From an uncultured Bacteroidales bacterium (GTDB taxonomy: Bacteria; Bacteroidota; Bacteroidia; Bacteroidales; Bacteroidaceae): a stretch of 64,000 bases of DNA. The position numbers were made by a program, and so were the translations under genes. Positions 10,474 through 20,155 of this stretch are shown one piece after another. The notes beneath the pieces were generated by a model that searched no databases, had not been told where the DNA came from, and saw only the letters and a list, made by a program, of their open reading frames with translations. Position 1 is the first letter of the stretch; the number at the start of each line of letters is the position of its first letter. The stretch is from assembly GCA_945836755.1 (NCBI GenBank), contig CAMAMB010000001.1:1-64000 (forward strand), read 5' to 3'.

Positions 10474-11118
10474 TTACTGCGCAGGACCATTCTTGTAAGC
10501 TTCAATCTTGAGCTTGTCACCGTCTGCAAATTTATCAATCACGTATCGACCAATGCTACAAATCTGCATCTCGTCAAGTACCTGGATAAGGTTGTCGTAT
10601 GTAGCTTCATCAGTAGCCTTGATAATCACGCTGGGCGTGTAGTCGGCATTTTTGATTTTGCTCAGGCGTTCCTTATATTCGGCTTTGACTTTTACTTCTT
10701 CTTGAACGTTAGAGGTCTTTTTTGTAGCAAACTCCTCTTTGAGTTTGTTGACGGCCTTCACGGCTTCAGGGTTCGATTCGAGGAGCACCTTTCTGATGCC
10801 GTCTTTACCATAAGTAGTTTCGAAGAGTTTACCTTCGTCTACGAGGTCGGTACCTCCATCAGGTTTACCTTTGAAGTAGTAGATTTTATTGTCTTTGTCG
10901 ATGAGGATGGTAATGGCCTTAGACGCTGCTACCTGTGACTGGTTTTCTTCTTTGATGTCCTCCTTGTCCGAGGGCATGGAGATCTCCATGGTCTGTGGCT
11001 TAAGGAGTGTGGTACAGAGCATGAAGAAGGTCACGAGAAGCATAATCATGTCGACCATCGGCGTGAAGTCCACGCGCGAGTTCATCTTCTTTTGTTTACT
11101 TCCACCTTTTTTTGCCAT
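10474..11118 (-). CDS. exbD: ExbD/TolR family biopolymer transporter
   Basis: SRVDFTPMVDMIMLLVTFFMLCTTLLKPQTMEISMPSD motif. Confidence 0.93.
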   Translation of the reverse strand: MAKKGGSKQKKMNSRVDFTPMVDMIMLLVTFFMLCTTLLKPQTMEISMPSDKEDIKEENQSQVAASKAITILIDKDNKIYYFKGKPDGGTDLVDEGKLFETTYGKDGIRKVLLESNPEAVKAVNKLKEEFATKKTSNVQEEVKVKAEYKERLSKIKNADYTPSVIIKATDEATYDNLIQVLDEMQICSIGRYVIDKFADGDKLKIEAYKNGPAQ

Positions 11119-11129
11119 AACTTCAAATT

Positions 11130-11738
11130 TTAATCTTCAACGCCTTTGAGAGAAGTGATCAGATTGTATCTGTTCTCATCAATTTCGCGTAAAGAATCCA
11201 TTACTCTTTTGATTACGGCGTAGGAAGTAGCCTTATCAGCTTTGATAGCAATACGCATACCCTCGCCACACGCTTCGCGTGCTGAGCTTACCCATATTTT
11301 CAACTCATTGTTGACACTATCGCAAGGGATGCCTGCTTCTTTGCTTTTGGTGAGAAGTTCATTCTTCACATCAGAAGCGAGCCAACCGTGCATGGTATTT
11401 ATCGGGGTGCCGAAAGTGGGGGCTTGCGCAAAGATTTCAACTTCTTTGGCGTCAAGGTCCAGCTTGTCGTTTTCCTTCATTTGGTTGGCGAGTTTGCGGA
11501 GTCCCTCGGGAGAGTCCATGGTCATGAACACTTTGCCGTTCTGTTCCACAAATATGGTAAGCAGGTTGTTGGCGGGAATCTTAATCTCAGAGATAGATCC
11601 CGGCGTGTTAACCTTGATAGGTTCTTCCTTAACGAAAGTGGCAGTCAGCATAAAGAAGGTAAGCAGCAGGACCATGACATCGCTCATTGGCGTCATGTCA
11701 ATGAACGTATCTTGTTTTTTTACTTTAAAACGTCCCAT
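11130..11738 (-). CDS. exbD: ExbD/TolR family biopolymer transporter (second copy)
   Basis: DTFIDMTPMSDVMVLLLTFFMLTATFVKEEPIKVNTP. Confidence 0.93.
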   Translation of the reverse strand: MGRFKVKKQDTFIDMTPMSDVMVLLLTFFMLTATFVKEEPIKVNTPGSISEIKIPANNLLTIFVEQNGKVFMTMDSPEGLRKLANQMKENDKLDLDAKEVEIFAQAPTFGTPINTMHGWLASDVKNELLTKSKEAGIPCDSVNNELKIWVSSAREACGEGMRIAIKADKATSYAVIKRVMDSLREIDENRYNLITSLKGVED

Positions 11739-11766
11739 GTCTTAGATACCTTGTTTTATGTGCTGA

Positions 11767-12639
11767 TTAGTGAGTGGCTGAGAAGGTTTCAACGATGGTG
11801 AAGCCTACTTCGTCGAGAGAGAAGGTAAGACGGTCAATCTTGTTAGTGTAGTAGTTGTAGGCAATAACGGCAAGGGCACCGGTAGCAATACCAGAAGCCG
11901 TGTTTACAAGTGCCTCAGAGATACCGGTAGACAGAGCTGAAGAGTCAGCGCCACCATCGCCACTGGCCATTGCGGAGAACGACTTAATCATACCGAGCAC
12001 CGTACCGAACAGACCGGTCAGAGTACCGAGGGTTACGATAGAACCGATGATGGGAAGGTTCTCCTGCATCATAGGCATTTCGAGAGCGGTAGCTTCTTCA
12101 AGTTCCTTCTGAATGGAGAGGATCTTCTGTTCCTTCGTGAGAATGGTATTCTCTTCCATTTCTTTGTACTTCTTGAGGGTAGCACCTACTACGTTGGCTA
12201 CTGAACCGCGCTGCTTGTCGCAGAGGGCCTGAGCTGCAGCCATGTCGTTGTTCTTAAGGGCCACCTTGATGTCAGCCACAAACTTCACGAGGCTGGTGCG
12301 GCCGTAAGCGTTGCGGATAGCAAAGAAGCGCTCGATGGCAAGAGCTACAACGGTGATAAGAAGGGTCCAAATGATGGGCACCACGAAACCACCTTTGTAT
12401 ACAGTACCCATCAGGTTGGCGGGTTCAAGACTGATTTCATCGGGAGTGAGGAAGGAGAACATGTATCCAGTTTCAGGACCACCCTTGAAGTTGCTGATGT
12501 TACCGAAACCGAAGAGGTAGATGGCCACTGCAATTATTGCGCAGACAATAATAACAGAAAGACCGGATTTGATGCCAGTGAAACCTTGTGATTGTTTCTT
12601 GGGCGCGCCCTTGGGGGCAGTAGCATTTGTAGTTGCCAT
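11767..12639 (-). CDS. exbB: MotA/TolQ/ExbB proton channel family protein
   Basis: LPIIGSIVTLGTLTGLFGTVLGMIKSFSAMA...LSTGISEALVNTASGIATGALAVIAYNYYTNKID. Confidence 0.95.
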   Translation of the reverse strand: MATTNATAPKGAPKKQSQGFTGIKSGLSVIIVCAIIAVAIYLFGFGNISNFKGGPETGYMFSFLTPDEISLEPANLMGTVYKGGFVVPIIWTLLITVVALAIERFFAIRNAYGRTSLVKFVADIKVALKNNDMAAAQALCDKQRGSVANVVGATLKKYKEMEENTILTKEQKILSIQKELEEATALEMPMMQENLPIIGSIVTLGTLTGLFGTVLGMIKSFSAMASGDGGADSSALSTGISEALVNTASGIATGALAVIAYNYYTNKIDRLTFSLDEVGFTIVETFSATH

Positions 12640-12908
12640 GTTTTAAAAGATTAGAGTTTAGGGATTTTAGTTATTTGATTATCAGTAAAATGCTAACTCG
12701 ACTTGCTTTTTCTTCATCATAATGCAAGGGCAAAGATATATATTTATTGCTAATGGCTCTTCATTTGTGTCTTTTTTTCGCCCTCATCTTTAGTTTCTTC
12801 ATGTATTTTTAACAGGGAAGGGAGTGCCGGGCCGATTGTGGTGGCCGGGTGGGGCGTTTGTGGGGGTGGGGCTTTGAAGGTGGGCTGCCTGTTTCGCCTT
12901 TACAGAAG

Positions 12909-12936
12909 GAGGGGTATGCCTTGTCGGCATACCCCT
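12909..12936 (-). terminator. Hairpin downstream of coiled-coil lipoprotein gene
   Basis: GAGGGGTATGCC-ttgtc-GGCATACCCCTC inverted repeat after the stop at 12973; no clear T-run. Confidence 0.5.
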
Positions 12937-12972
12937 CGGTGAAAATGGTGTGGTGTAGATGCAATGTCAATG

Positions 12973-13857
12973 TCAGTTCTCCAGCATGACGCTACCGGTA
13001 CCTATCATCTGTCCGTCGGCGAAGATGTAGGCTGTATATTTGCCACTGCTGAGATATTCGTTGACGTTCACGTAGACCTCATGGTGTTGTTCTTGACCTG
13101 TGTACTCAATGGTCTTGACGGCTGAGTAGCCGATGTTGCGGTTCTCGTAGCTGAAGCTTCCCATCTGCGACACCACTTGCTGGTTGGGCTTCAGTAGCCG
13201 GACGAAGACTTGTCTGTTGCCCGCTGCGGCTGTCACGTTGCGGCTAATGGTGAAGCTGATGCTGAAGCGCTTGACTTCCTTGCTCTTCTTGGTAGCTTTG
13301 CCGGTTTTCTTCAGGGGGGAGATGTGGATGCCTGTAGCGTTGAGTTGTGCTGCTATGGCCACTTTCTCGTTGAGTGCCTGGTTCTGTTGGTTGATGTTGG
13401 TATTTTCAGCGCGAGTGCGCTCTGCCTCAGCCCTGGCCATGTCTCTTTCTCCGACGAGTTGAATGTTAAGCTGCTGGAGGGAGTCTACCTGGCGGATGTA
13501 GTCTCTGAGGATAGCTCTGACGGAGGCCAGTTCCTTTTTGAGGCGAAGTATCTCTGCGGAGCTGCTGGCCTGTGTGCGTTTGAGTTCCTGAAGGAGTTGC
13601 TCGGCGCGCTGTTGCTCCTTTTCGAGTTGAGCCACGAGTGAGTCGTCCTTGATACCTTGTTTGAGTTCACTATACTGGGTGGCAAACTCGGCATACTGGT
13701 TTTCCATTTCCTTCTTGTCAAGTTCAGCCAGCTGTCTGAGTTCAGCCAGTTCCTTCTCTTTCTCTTCGAGTTTCTTGGCGTTGTCGTTGCAGGATGCGAT
13801 GCCGGCAATGAGGAAGGCTGCTATCACAAAGGCAACGAGACTACGGGTTGCTTTCAT
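12973..13857 (-). CDS. Coiled-coil lipoprotein of unknown function
   Basis: Lipobox AGIASCND, long Glu/Lys/Gln heptad region, C-terminal beta-rich domain. Confidence 0.75.
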   Translation of the reverse strand: MKATRSLVAFVIAAFLIAGIASCNDNAKKLEEKEKELAELRQLAELDKKEMENQYAEFATQYSELKQGIKDDSLVAQLEKEQQRAEQLLQELKRTQASSSAEILRLKKELASVRAILRDYIRQVDSLQQLNIQLVGERDMARAEAERTRAENTNINQQNQALNEKVAIAAQLNATGIHISPLKKTGKATKKSKEVKRFSISFTISRNVTAAAGNRQVFVRLLKPNQQVVSQMGSFSYENRNIGYSAVKTIEYTGQEQHHEVYVNVNEYLSSGKYTAYIFADGQMIGTGSVMLEN

Positions 13858-13909
13858 GTTGAGTGTGATTTGGGAATTGCGGTTGAGAGGTTTGGTAGAC
13901 GTTGGTCGA

Positions 13910-14929
13910 TTATTCGATGATGGTGTTCCAGCCGTGTATGTCGGGCTCCAGACCCACCTGTATGGCTCTCAGATGGTTGTAGAGCTTCTCTGAGATGGGG
14001 CCGGGCTTTCCGTCCTTGGCTATGACGTAGCTCTTGTTGTTTTCGAGGTCGTCGATTTTGCGGATGGGGCTGATGACTGCTGCCGTGCCACAGGCGCCGG
14101 CTTCGTCGAAGGTTTCCAACTCGTCTTCGGGTATAGGTCTGACTTCCACTTCGAGCCCCATGTCTTTGGCCAGTTGCTGGAGGCTGCGGTTGGTGACGGA
14201 GGGCAGGATGGAGGTTGACTTGGGAGTGATGTATTTGCCGTCTTTAATGCCAAAGAAGTTGGCTGCTCCGCATTCGTCGATGTACTTCTTCTCGCGAGCA
14301 TCGAGGTAGAATTCCGAGGCGTAGCCGGCTTCGTGGGCTATGTGGTTGGCTCTGAGGCTGGCCGCGTAGTTGCCGCCCACTTTGTAGCAGCCTGTGCCTA
14401 AGGGCGCTGCCCGGTCGTACTGGCGTATGATGACATAGTCGTTGGTTGCAAAGCCTCCCTTGAAGTAGGGGCCTACGGGGGTGACAAATATCATGAACAG
14501 GTATTCGTCGGCGGGGTGTACGCCGACCTGGGCGCCGGTTCCTATGAGTAAGGGGCGGATGTACAGCGAGGCGCCACTCTCGTAGGGAGGGATATATGCC
14601 TCGTTGAGTTTGACCACTTTGCGCACCATCTCTACGAAGAGGTCGGTGGGCAGTTCCGGCATCATGATGCCGCGGCAGGTGCTCTGAAGGCGTTCAGCGT
14701 TGTCCTTGATGCGGAAGGCGCGCACCTTGCCATCGGGACACCGGAAGGCCTTCATGCCTTCAAAGGCTTCCTGGCCATAATGGAGGCAGGTGGCGGCCAT
14801 GTGTAGGTTGATGGTCTCGGAGGAAGATACTTCTATCTCTCCCCAGGCTCCATTGCGATAGTAGCAGCGGACGTTGTAGTCCGTCTTGATGTAACCGAAC
14901 TTTAGATTAGACCAGTCAGGTTGTTGCAT
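13910..14929 (-). CDS. ilvE: Branched-chain-amino-acid aminotransferase
   Basis: FEGMKAFRCPDGKVRAFR, GCYKVGGNYAASLRA, YIDECGAANFFGIKDGKYITP, GTAAVISPI. Confidence 0.95.
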   Translation of the reverse strand: MQQPDWSNLKFGYIKTDYNVRCYYRNGAWGEIEVSSSETINLHMAATCLHYGQEAFEGMKAFRCPDGKVRAFRIKDNAERLQSTCRGIMMPELPTDLFVEMVRKVVKLNEAYIPPYESGASLYIRPLLIGTGAQVGVHPADEYLFMIFVTPVGPYFKGGFATNDYVIIRQYDRAAPLGTGCYKVGGNYAASLRANHIAHEAGYASEFYLDAREKKYIDECGAANFFGIKDGKYITPKSTSILPSVTNRSLQQLAKDMGLEVEVRPIPEDELETFDEAGACGTAAVISPIRKIDDLENNKSYVIAKDGKPGPISEKLYNHLRAIQVGLEPDIHGWNTIIE

Positions 14930-15093
14930 AATGCTGTCTATTTAGTGGTGTGATGTGTACGGCATGTGTGACGGGGTGTGTACACTCCTCGGGGCGCGAT
15001 GGCGAACCGGTCCCTGGTGTGTGGGCACACTCCCAATTGTGAGGGCAAATATAGATATTTTTTTTAAGTTACGCGCAGAATGTGTATCTTCGC

Positions 15094-15202
15094 GCCCTTG
15101 AAAGGGCTATTTCTATGGGCCAAGTCCCTTGGACACCTCTTTCAGGGCCTCACGGCAGCGTGGGGCTTTCTGCCCGGCAGGAGTTGCCTGCTGTGAGGGC
15201 AG
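15094..15202 (+). promoter_or_regulatory. Highly structured 5' leader (four consecutive hairpins) upstream of DUF554 gene
   Basis: GCCCUUgaAAGGGC; CCAAGuccCUUGG; GCCUCACGgcagCGUGGGGC; CUGCCC[GGCAGG..CCUGCU]..GGGCAG. Confidence 0.5.
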
Positions 15203-15237
15203 GGTTACTTTGTATCACCTTATAAATTAGATAGTCT

Positions 15238-15921
15238 GTGTACGCTATTGTCATCAACGCCGTGGCCGTGATTGTGGGCAGTGCCATTGGAGCCATGGCC
15301 CGCAAGGGCATCAAGGATAAGTATATCTCCGTCCTCAACACGGCCATGGGGCTTGCGGCCCTTGTGCTGGGGGTCAATGTGGCCATGGAGAATATGCAGA
15401 AGACCAACTACCCCGTGCTTTTCATCTTCTGTCTGTCCTTGGGCGGCCTGGTGGGCACGTTGCTTCGTTTCGACCAGCATTTGGAGAAGGCCACGCGGCG
15501 TATCTCCACCTCCAATCTCTCCGAGGGCATCACCACCGGCGTGTTGTTTTGCTGTGTGGGCACGCTGGCCATGATGGGTCCGGTGATGAGCGCCCTTTAT
15601 GACGACAATACTTACCTTATGACGGCGGCCACTCTTAACCTGGTGACCATGATTGTGCTGGCCTCGTCCTACGGCTTCTGGGTCTGTCTCACCTCGGTGG
15701 CTGTGTTTATATGGATGGCCTCTATTTATGGCATTGCCTTGTTGTCCAAGACTTTCATCTCTGCGGAGCTTATCTCGGAGGTGTCGCTTGTGGGTGGCGT
15801 ACTGATAGCCGCAGCCGGCCTCGGTGTGCTCGACATCAAGGACTGCAAGACCATCAACCTGCTGCCGGCGCTGGTCATACCCATGCTCTTCTTTGCCGTG
15901 AAGGCTTTGTTGGGCTTGTGA
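15238..15921 (+). CDS. DUF554 family membrane protein (GTG start)
   Basis: MYAIVINAVAVIVGSAIGAMARKGIKDKY...LGGLVGTLLRFDQHLE...GVLFCCVGTLAMMGPV. Confidence 0.9.
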   Translation: MYAIVINAVAVIVGSAIGAMARKGIKDKYISVLNTAMGLAALVLGVNVAMENMQKTNYPVLFIFCLSLGGLVGTLLRFDQHLEKATRRISTSNLSEGITTGVLFCCVGTLAMMGPVMSALYDDNTYLMTAATLNLVTMIVLASSYGFWVCLTSVAVFIWMASIYGIALLSKTFISAELISEVSLVGGVLIAAAGLGVLDIKDCKTINLLPALVIPMLFFAVKALLGL

Positions 15922-15972
15922 GGCTTCGAGGTGTGCCCCGGTGGCTCCCTGTATATTGCCCGTATATAGAAG

Positions 15973-16020
15973 GTGAGGCTGTGGATGGCTTACAATGATG
16001 CCGTCCGCAGCCTCACTTCT
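15973..16020. terminator. Convergent terminator hairpin between DUF554 gene and tyrA
   Basis: GTGAGGCTGTGGATGGC...GCCGTCCGCAGCCTCAC, 17-bp stem with two G-U pairs. Confidence 0.75.
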
Positions 16021-16089
16021 TGACAGATAGCTCCATGGACAGGTCGCCCCATCGCCGGGGTGATGGTCTGCCCGCTCGGGGATGGGGGG

Positions 16090-16863
16090 CTATCTGATGT
16101 TTTTTCTAATGCGTTGCAGGAAGAGGTTGAGTTTCTCCTCGTCCTTCTTGTCGATGATATCCAGGAGGGCGCTCAGTTCCTGGCGTGTTTTCTCCACCTG
16201 GCCTCCGGTCTTGGGGTTGAACAGGATTTCCCTGAGCAGGCAGTCGTCCTCGCCCAGCACGCCCTGGGCTATGCGCATGTGGCGCTTGAAGGTGGTACCG
16301 GGTGCGTCCTGGTGCTTCATGACCGCGGCAAAGACGAAGGTGCTCACGAAGGGGATGCTCAGTGAGTAGGCCACCGTGTTGTCGTGCTCTTCAAAGGTGT
16401 ACTCGCAGATGTGCAGGTCGAGGCGGCTGTAGAGGTCTTTGAAGAAGATGCGGCCCATGTAGTCGCCTTCGCTGATGATGATGGCGTTCTCGTTGCTGAG
16501 GGCGCCCAGATTGGCGAAGGTCGGGCCAAACATGGGGTGCGTGGAGACGTAGCGGCGTCCGCAGCTTTCGTAAAACTCCCTGAAGCCTGTCTTGACGGAG
16601 GAGATGTCGCTGAGGATGCAGTCTTCGGGCAGGTGGGGCAGCACTTCGCGGAACACGTCGAGGGTGTACTTCAGGGTGACGGCGTTGATTACCAGTTCCG
16701 GCTTGAAGCCGTCAATCTCGTCCATCGTGGTGAAGCGCTGCGTGTTGTACATGAAGCGGAGGCGGCGTGGGTCGATGTCGTAGACCGCTGTCTCGTGGTC
16801 GAAGCTGAGCAGGTCGACGAAGAACGAGCCCATCTTGCCGGCTCCCAGTATCAGTATGCGCAT
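16090..16863 (-). CDS. tyrA: Prephenate dehydrogenase
   Basis: MRILILGAGKMGSFFVDLLSFDHETAVYDID Rossmann; DISSVKTGFREFY, STHPMFGPT; clustered with aromatic amino acid genes. Confidence 0.9.
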   Translation of the reverse strand: MRILILGAGKMGSFFVDLLSFDHETAVYDIDPRRLRFMYNTQRFTTMDEIDGFKPELVINAVTLKYTLDVFREVLPHLPEDCILSDISSVKTGFREFYESCGRRYVSTHPMFGPTFANLGALSNENAIIISEGDYMGRIFFKDLYSRLDLHICEYTFEEHDNTVAYSLSIPFVSTFVFAAVMKHQDAPGTTFKRHMRIAQGVLGEDDCLLREILFNPKTGGQVEKTRQELSALLDIIDKKDEEKLNLFLQRIRKNIR

Positions 16864-16960
16864 GGGGCTAAGAGGCTTGTATAAGGGTATCTTATGGGTG
16901 AAGGGGTTGGCTGCGGCGTGGGGTGGGTTGTATGGTGCTTCCCTCCCGCGCCGTGGCGTG

Positions 16961-18031
16961 TCAGTCTTTATTCATGACGTCCATCTGCTGGCGGACGCTC
17001 TCCTCGTGGATGTTTTCAAACACTGCCTTGATGAAGTCGGCCGACATGCCGCAGAGCACGCCCTGTGCGCCGCGTTTGTCGAGTATCTCCGTGTAGCGCA
17101 TGGTCTGTACCACGGTCATGTCGTGCTCCTTCTTGTACTGCCCGATCTCGCGGCTGATGCGCATGCGCTTGGAGAGCAGTTCGATGAGCGAGTTGTCTAT
17201 GTCGTCTATCTGGTGGCGCAGGCTGTCGAGGCTTTCGGTCGACTCCGATACGTTGCGGATGACCAGCTTGTCAAGTATGAAGTCGAGCACTTCGGGCGTC
17301 ACCTGCTGCTTGGAGTCGCTCCATGCTGCGTCGGGGTTGCAGTGGCTTTCGATGATGAGGCCGTCGAAGCCTAAGTCCATGGCCTGCTGGCAGAGCGGGG
17401 CCACCAGCTCGCGGGCGCCGCCTATGTGGCTGGGGTCGCAGATGATGGGCAGGTTCGGGTAGCGGCGGCGCAGCTCGATGGGTATGTGCCACATGGGCAG
17501 GTTGCGGTAAATCTTCTTCTCGTAGGTCGAGAAGCCGCGGTGTATGACGCCTAAGCGGGTGATGCCGGCTTGGTTGATGCGTTCGAGGCCGCCAATCCAG
17601 AGTTCGAGGTCGGGGTTGACGGGGTTTTTCACGAGCACGGGTATGTCGTGTCCCTTCAGGGTGTCGGCTATTTCCTGCATGGCGAAGGGGTTGGCCACGG
17701 TGCGTGCCCCTATCCAGAGCACGTCGATGCCGGCTTTGAGGGCTGCTTCCGCGTGGGCGTGGGTGGCCACCTCGGTGCACACCTTCATGTGCAGTTCTTT
17801 TTGCACGCGCTGCATCCAGGCGAGGCCTTCTTCGCCTATGCCTTCGAAGCCTCCGGGCTTAGTACGGGGCTTCCATATGCCGGCGCGGAAGAGCTTGATG
17901 CCTTTCTTGGCCAGCTGGGCGGCGGTGTTCATGACCTGCTCTTCGGTCTCGGCGGAGCAGGGGCCGGAGATGATGACGGGGCGAGTGGTGGCTTCGCCGG
18001 TGAGGTTGAGGGGCGTAAGGGTGAGTTCCAT
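16961..18031 (-). CDS. Bifunctional 3-deoxy-7-phosphoheptulonate synthase / chorismate mutase
   Basis: GPCSAETEEQVMNTA, FRAGIWKPRTKPGGFEGIGEEGL, ICDPSHIGG, plus C-terminal chorismate mutase SLRHQIDDIDNSLIELLSKRMRISREIGQYKKEHD. Confidence 0.94.
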   Translation of the reverse strand: MELTLTPLNLTGEATTRPVIISGPCSAETEEQVMNTAAQLAKKGIKLFRAGIWKPRTKPGGFEGIGEEGLAWMQRVQKELHMKVCTEVATHAHAEAALKAGIDVLWIGARTVANPFAMQEIADTLKGHDIPVLVKNPVNPDLELWIGGLERINQAGITRLGVIHRGFSTYEKKIYRNLPMWHIPIELRRRYPNLPIICDPSHIGGARELVAPLCQQAMDLGFDGLIIESHCNPDAAWSDSKQQVTPEVLDFILDKLVIRNVSESTESLDSLRHQIDDIDNSLIELLSKRMRISREIGQYKKEHDMTVVQTMRYTEILDKRGAQGVLCGMSADFIKAVFENIHEESVRQQMDVMNKD

Positions 18032-18084
18032 ATCGTGTGTATGTGTGAAGTGATGATAGCTTGGTAGATGGTGGTGTGGCTGCT

Positions 18085-19269
18085 TTACCGCGCGGCCATG
18101 GCGTTAATCCTGTCGAGGGCCTCGGCCAGCTTGTGGTCTTTGGCGCAGAGCGAGATGCGCAGGTAGCGCTTGCCGTTGCTGCCGAAGATGAAGCCCGGGG
18201 TGATGAAGACGCGGGCTTCGTGGAGCACCTTCTCTGTGAGTTCTTCGGCGTCGGCATATTGGTCGGGGATGCGTCCCCACAAGAACATGCCCACCTGCTC
18301 CCTGTCCCACTCGCAGCCTAAGGCGTCCATGATGGCACCGGCCACGGCGCGGCGGCGGGCGAAGGTCTCTATGTTGTACTCCCTGTGCCAGGCGTCGCTG
18401 TTGTCGTAGGCGCGGGCGGCAGCCAGTTGCAGGGGGCGCAAGGTGCCTGAGTCGATGTTGCTTTTCACTTTGAGTATCCAGCTGACGAAGTCGGCGTTGC
18501 CGGCGAGCATGCCCACGCGCCAACCCGGCATGTTGTGGCTCTTGCTCATGGAGTTAAACTCGATGCAGCAGTCTTTGGCACCCTCCACCTGGAGTATGCT
18601 GAGGTGTTCCTTGCCGAGTATGAAGCTGTAGGGGTTGTCGTTCACCACTACTATGCCGTGCCGGCGGCCGAAGTCCACCAGCTTCTCGTAGGTGGTGCGC
18701 TGTGCGGCGGCGCCTGTGGGCATGTGGGGGTAGTTGGTCCAGATTATCTTCACGTCGCTGAGGTCCATCTGTTCCAGCTCGTCGAAGTCGGGCTGCCACG
18801 CGTGTTCCGGCCTCAGGTTGTAGTATACCACCTCGCAGCCTAAGAGGCGTGAGAGCGAGGTGTAGGTGGGGTAGCCGGGATTGGGCACGAGCACCTTCTC
18901 GCCGGGGTTGACGAGGGCGAGGGTGGTGTGCAGGATACCTTCTTTCGACCCGATGAGGGGCTGTATTTCGGTCATGGGGTCGAGTTCTACGCCGAACCAC
19001 CGGCTATAGAAGCGGCTCATGGCCGTGCGTAGCTCCTTGATGCCCATGGTGGGCTGGTATCCGTGGGCGTCGGGGTTCTGTGCCTCGTGGCAGAGGGTGC
19101 TGATGGTCTCGGGCGAGGGTGGCATGTCGGGGCTGCCTATGGCAAGGGAGATGATGTCCTTGCCTTCGGCGTTGAGGCGTGCCACCTCTTTGCCTTTACG
19201 TGAGAAGTAGTATTCGCTGACGGTGGATAGCCTGTCGGCGGGGGTGATGGGTTTGCTATTTGCCTTCAT
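18085..19269 (-). CDS. PLP-dependent class I/II aminotransferase
   Basis: LAIGSPDMPPSPETI, PNPGYPTYTSL, IWTNYPHMPTGA, FNSMSKSHNMPGWRVGMLAGN. Confidence 0.92.
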   Translation of the reverse strand: MKANSKPITPADRLSTVSEYYFSRKGKEVARLNAEGKDIISLAIGSPDMPPSPETISTLCHEAQNPDAHGYQPTMGIKELRTAMSRFYSRWFGVELDPMTEIQPLIGSKEGILHTTLALVNPGEKVLVPNPGYPTYTSLSRLLGCEVVYYNLRPEHAWQPDFDELEQMDLSDVKIIWTNYPHMPTGAAAQRTTYEKLVDFGRRHGIVVVNDNPYSFILGKEHLSILQVEGAKDCCIEFNSMSKSHNMPGWRVGMLAGNADFVSWILKVKSNIDSGTLRPLQLAAARAYDNSDAWHREYNIETFARRRAVAGAIMDALGCEWDREQVGMFLWGRIPDQYADAEELTEKVLHEARVFITPGFIFGSNGKRYLRISLCAKDHKLAEALDRINAMAAR

Positions 19270-20086
19270 ATTCGCCCAGTATTTTGAGTTCGCGCAGGAG
19301 GGGTCTCACGGCGTCTATGCTCTGGTGGTAGCGCATATAGTCGTCGTACGTCACGTCCACGTAGAAGAGGTATTCCCATTCGCGTCCTATGATAGGGAGT
19401 GACTGTATCTTGGTCAGGTTTATCTTGTAGAAAGTGAAGATGCTGAGCACCTGCGACAGCGACCCTTCGCTGTGGGGCAGGGCGAAGACCATGCTGCTCT
19501 TGTTGGAGCGGTGCACGTCGCGCAGTTTGTCGGCGCTCCAGGGGTCAGAGAGCACGAGGAAGCGCGTGTAGTTGTGCTTGTTGTCCTCGATGTGTTCTTG
19601 CAGTATCTTCATGCCGTAGAGGGGGGCGGCTCCCGCGTGACAGATGGCGGCGTGGCCTTTAAGGCCGAGCCGTTTGATGGTTTCGGCCGACCCGGCGGTG
19701 TCGGTAGCTTCCACTATCTTGAGACCGGGGTGACCTTCCAGAAAACCGCGACACTGTGCCAGGGCCACCGGGTGGGAGTTCACTTCGGTGAGGCTGTCCC
19801 AGTCGTCGTCGGGCAGACACATGATGCTGTGCTCAATGTGCAGTTTGTGCTCTCCCACAATGGTCATGCCGCTGTTGCGTAGCAGCTCGTAGTTATGGAG
19901 CAGGCTGCCGGCGATGGTGTTTTCTATGGCCATCAGGCCCAGATACGAGCTGTCGGCCTGCATGGCACCAAACAGCTCCTCGAAGCTGTCGCAGCAGATG
20001 AGCCCTATCTCTTCGTCGTGAAAGTACTGGTGGGCCGCTATGTCGTGGAACGAACCGCGTATGCCTTGGATGGCGATTTGTCTCAT
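19256..20086 (-). CDS. pheA: Prephenate dehydratase
   Basis: IAIQGIRGSFHDIAAHQYF, IENTIAGSLLHNYELL, SSMVFALPHSEGSLSQVLSIFTFYKINLTKIQSLPI(ACT). Confidence 0.94.
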   Translation of the reverse strand: MRQIAIQGIRGSFHDIAAHQYFHDEEIGLICCDSFEELFGAMQADSSYLGLMAIENTIAGSLLHNYELLRNSGMTIVGEHKLHIEHSIMCLPDDDWDSLTEVNSHPVALAQCRGFLEGHPGLKIVEATDTAGSAETIKRLGLKGHAAICHAGAAPLYGMKILQEHIEDNKHNYTRFLVLSDPWSADKLRDVHRSNKSSMVFALPHSEGSLSQVLSIFTFYKINLTKIQSLPIIGREWEYLFYVDVTYDDYMRYHQSIDAVRPLLRELKILGEYEGK

Positions 20087-20107
20087 AGGTCTATGGTCAC
20101 GGATAAT

Positions 20108-20138
20108 AAAAATCCCGCCTCTCTGCAGAAGCGGGACT
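20108..20138 (-). terminator. Attenuator terminator immediately upstream of pheA
   Basis: Minus strand AGTCCCGCTTCT-gcag-AGAGGCGGGATT followed by TTTATT, 12-bp stem with two G-U pairs, 22 nt before the pheA start codon. Confidence 0.85.
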
Positions 20139-20155
20139 ATGTGGTATCCTAAAGA

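Noticed and set aside
12909-12936. GGTATGCC/GGCATACC terminator stem shared with the hairpin at 6651-6690
   Set aside because: Only about 8 bp shared between two hairpins; too short to argue for a repeat family.
14930-15060. Possible branched-chain leader peptide upstream of ilvE
   Set aside because: No short ORF rich in Leu/Ile/Val codons and no terminator followed by a T-run was found in the leader.
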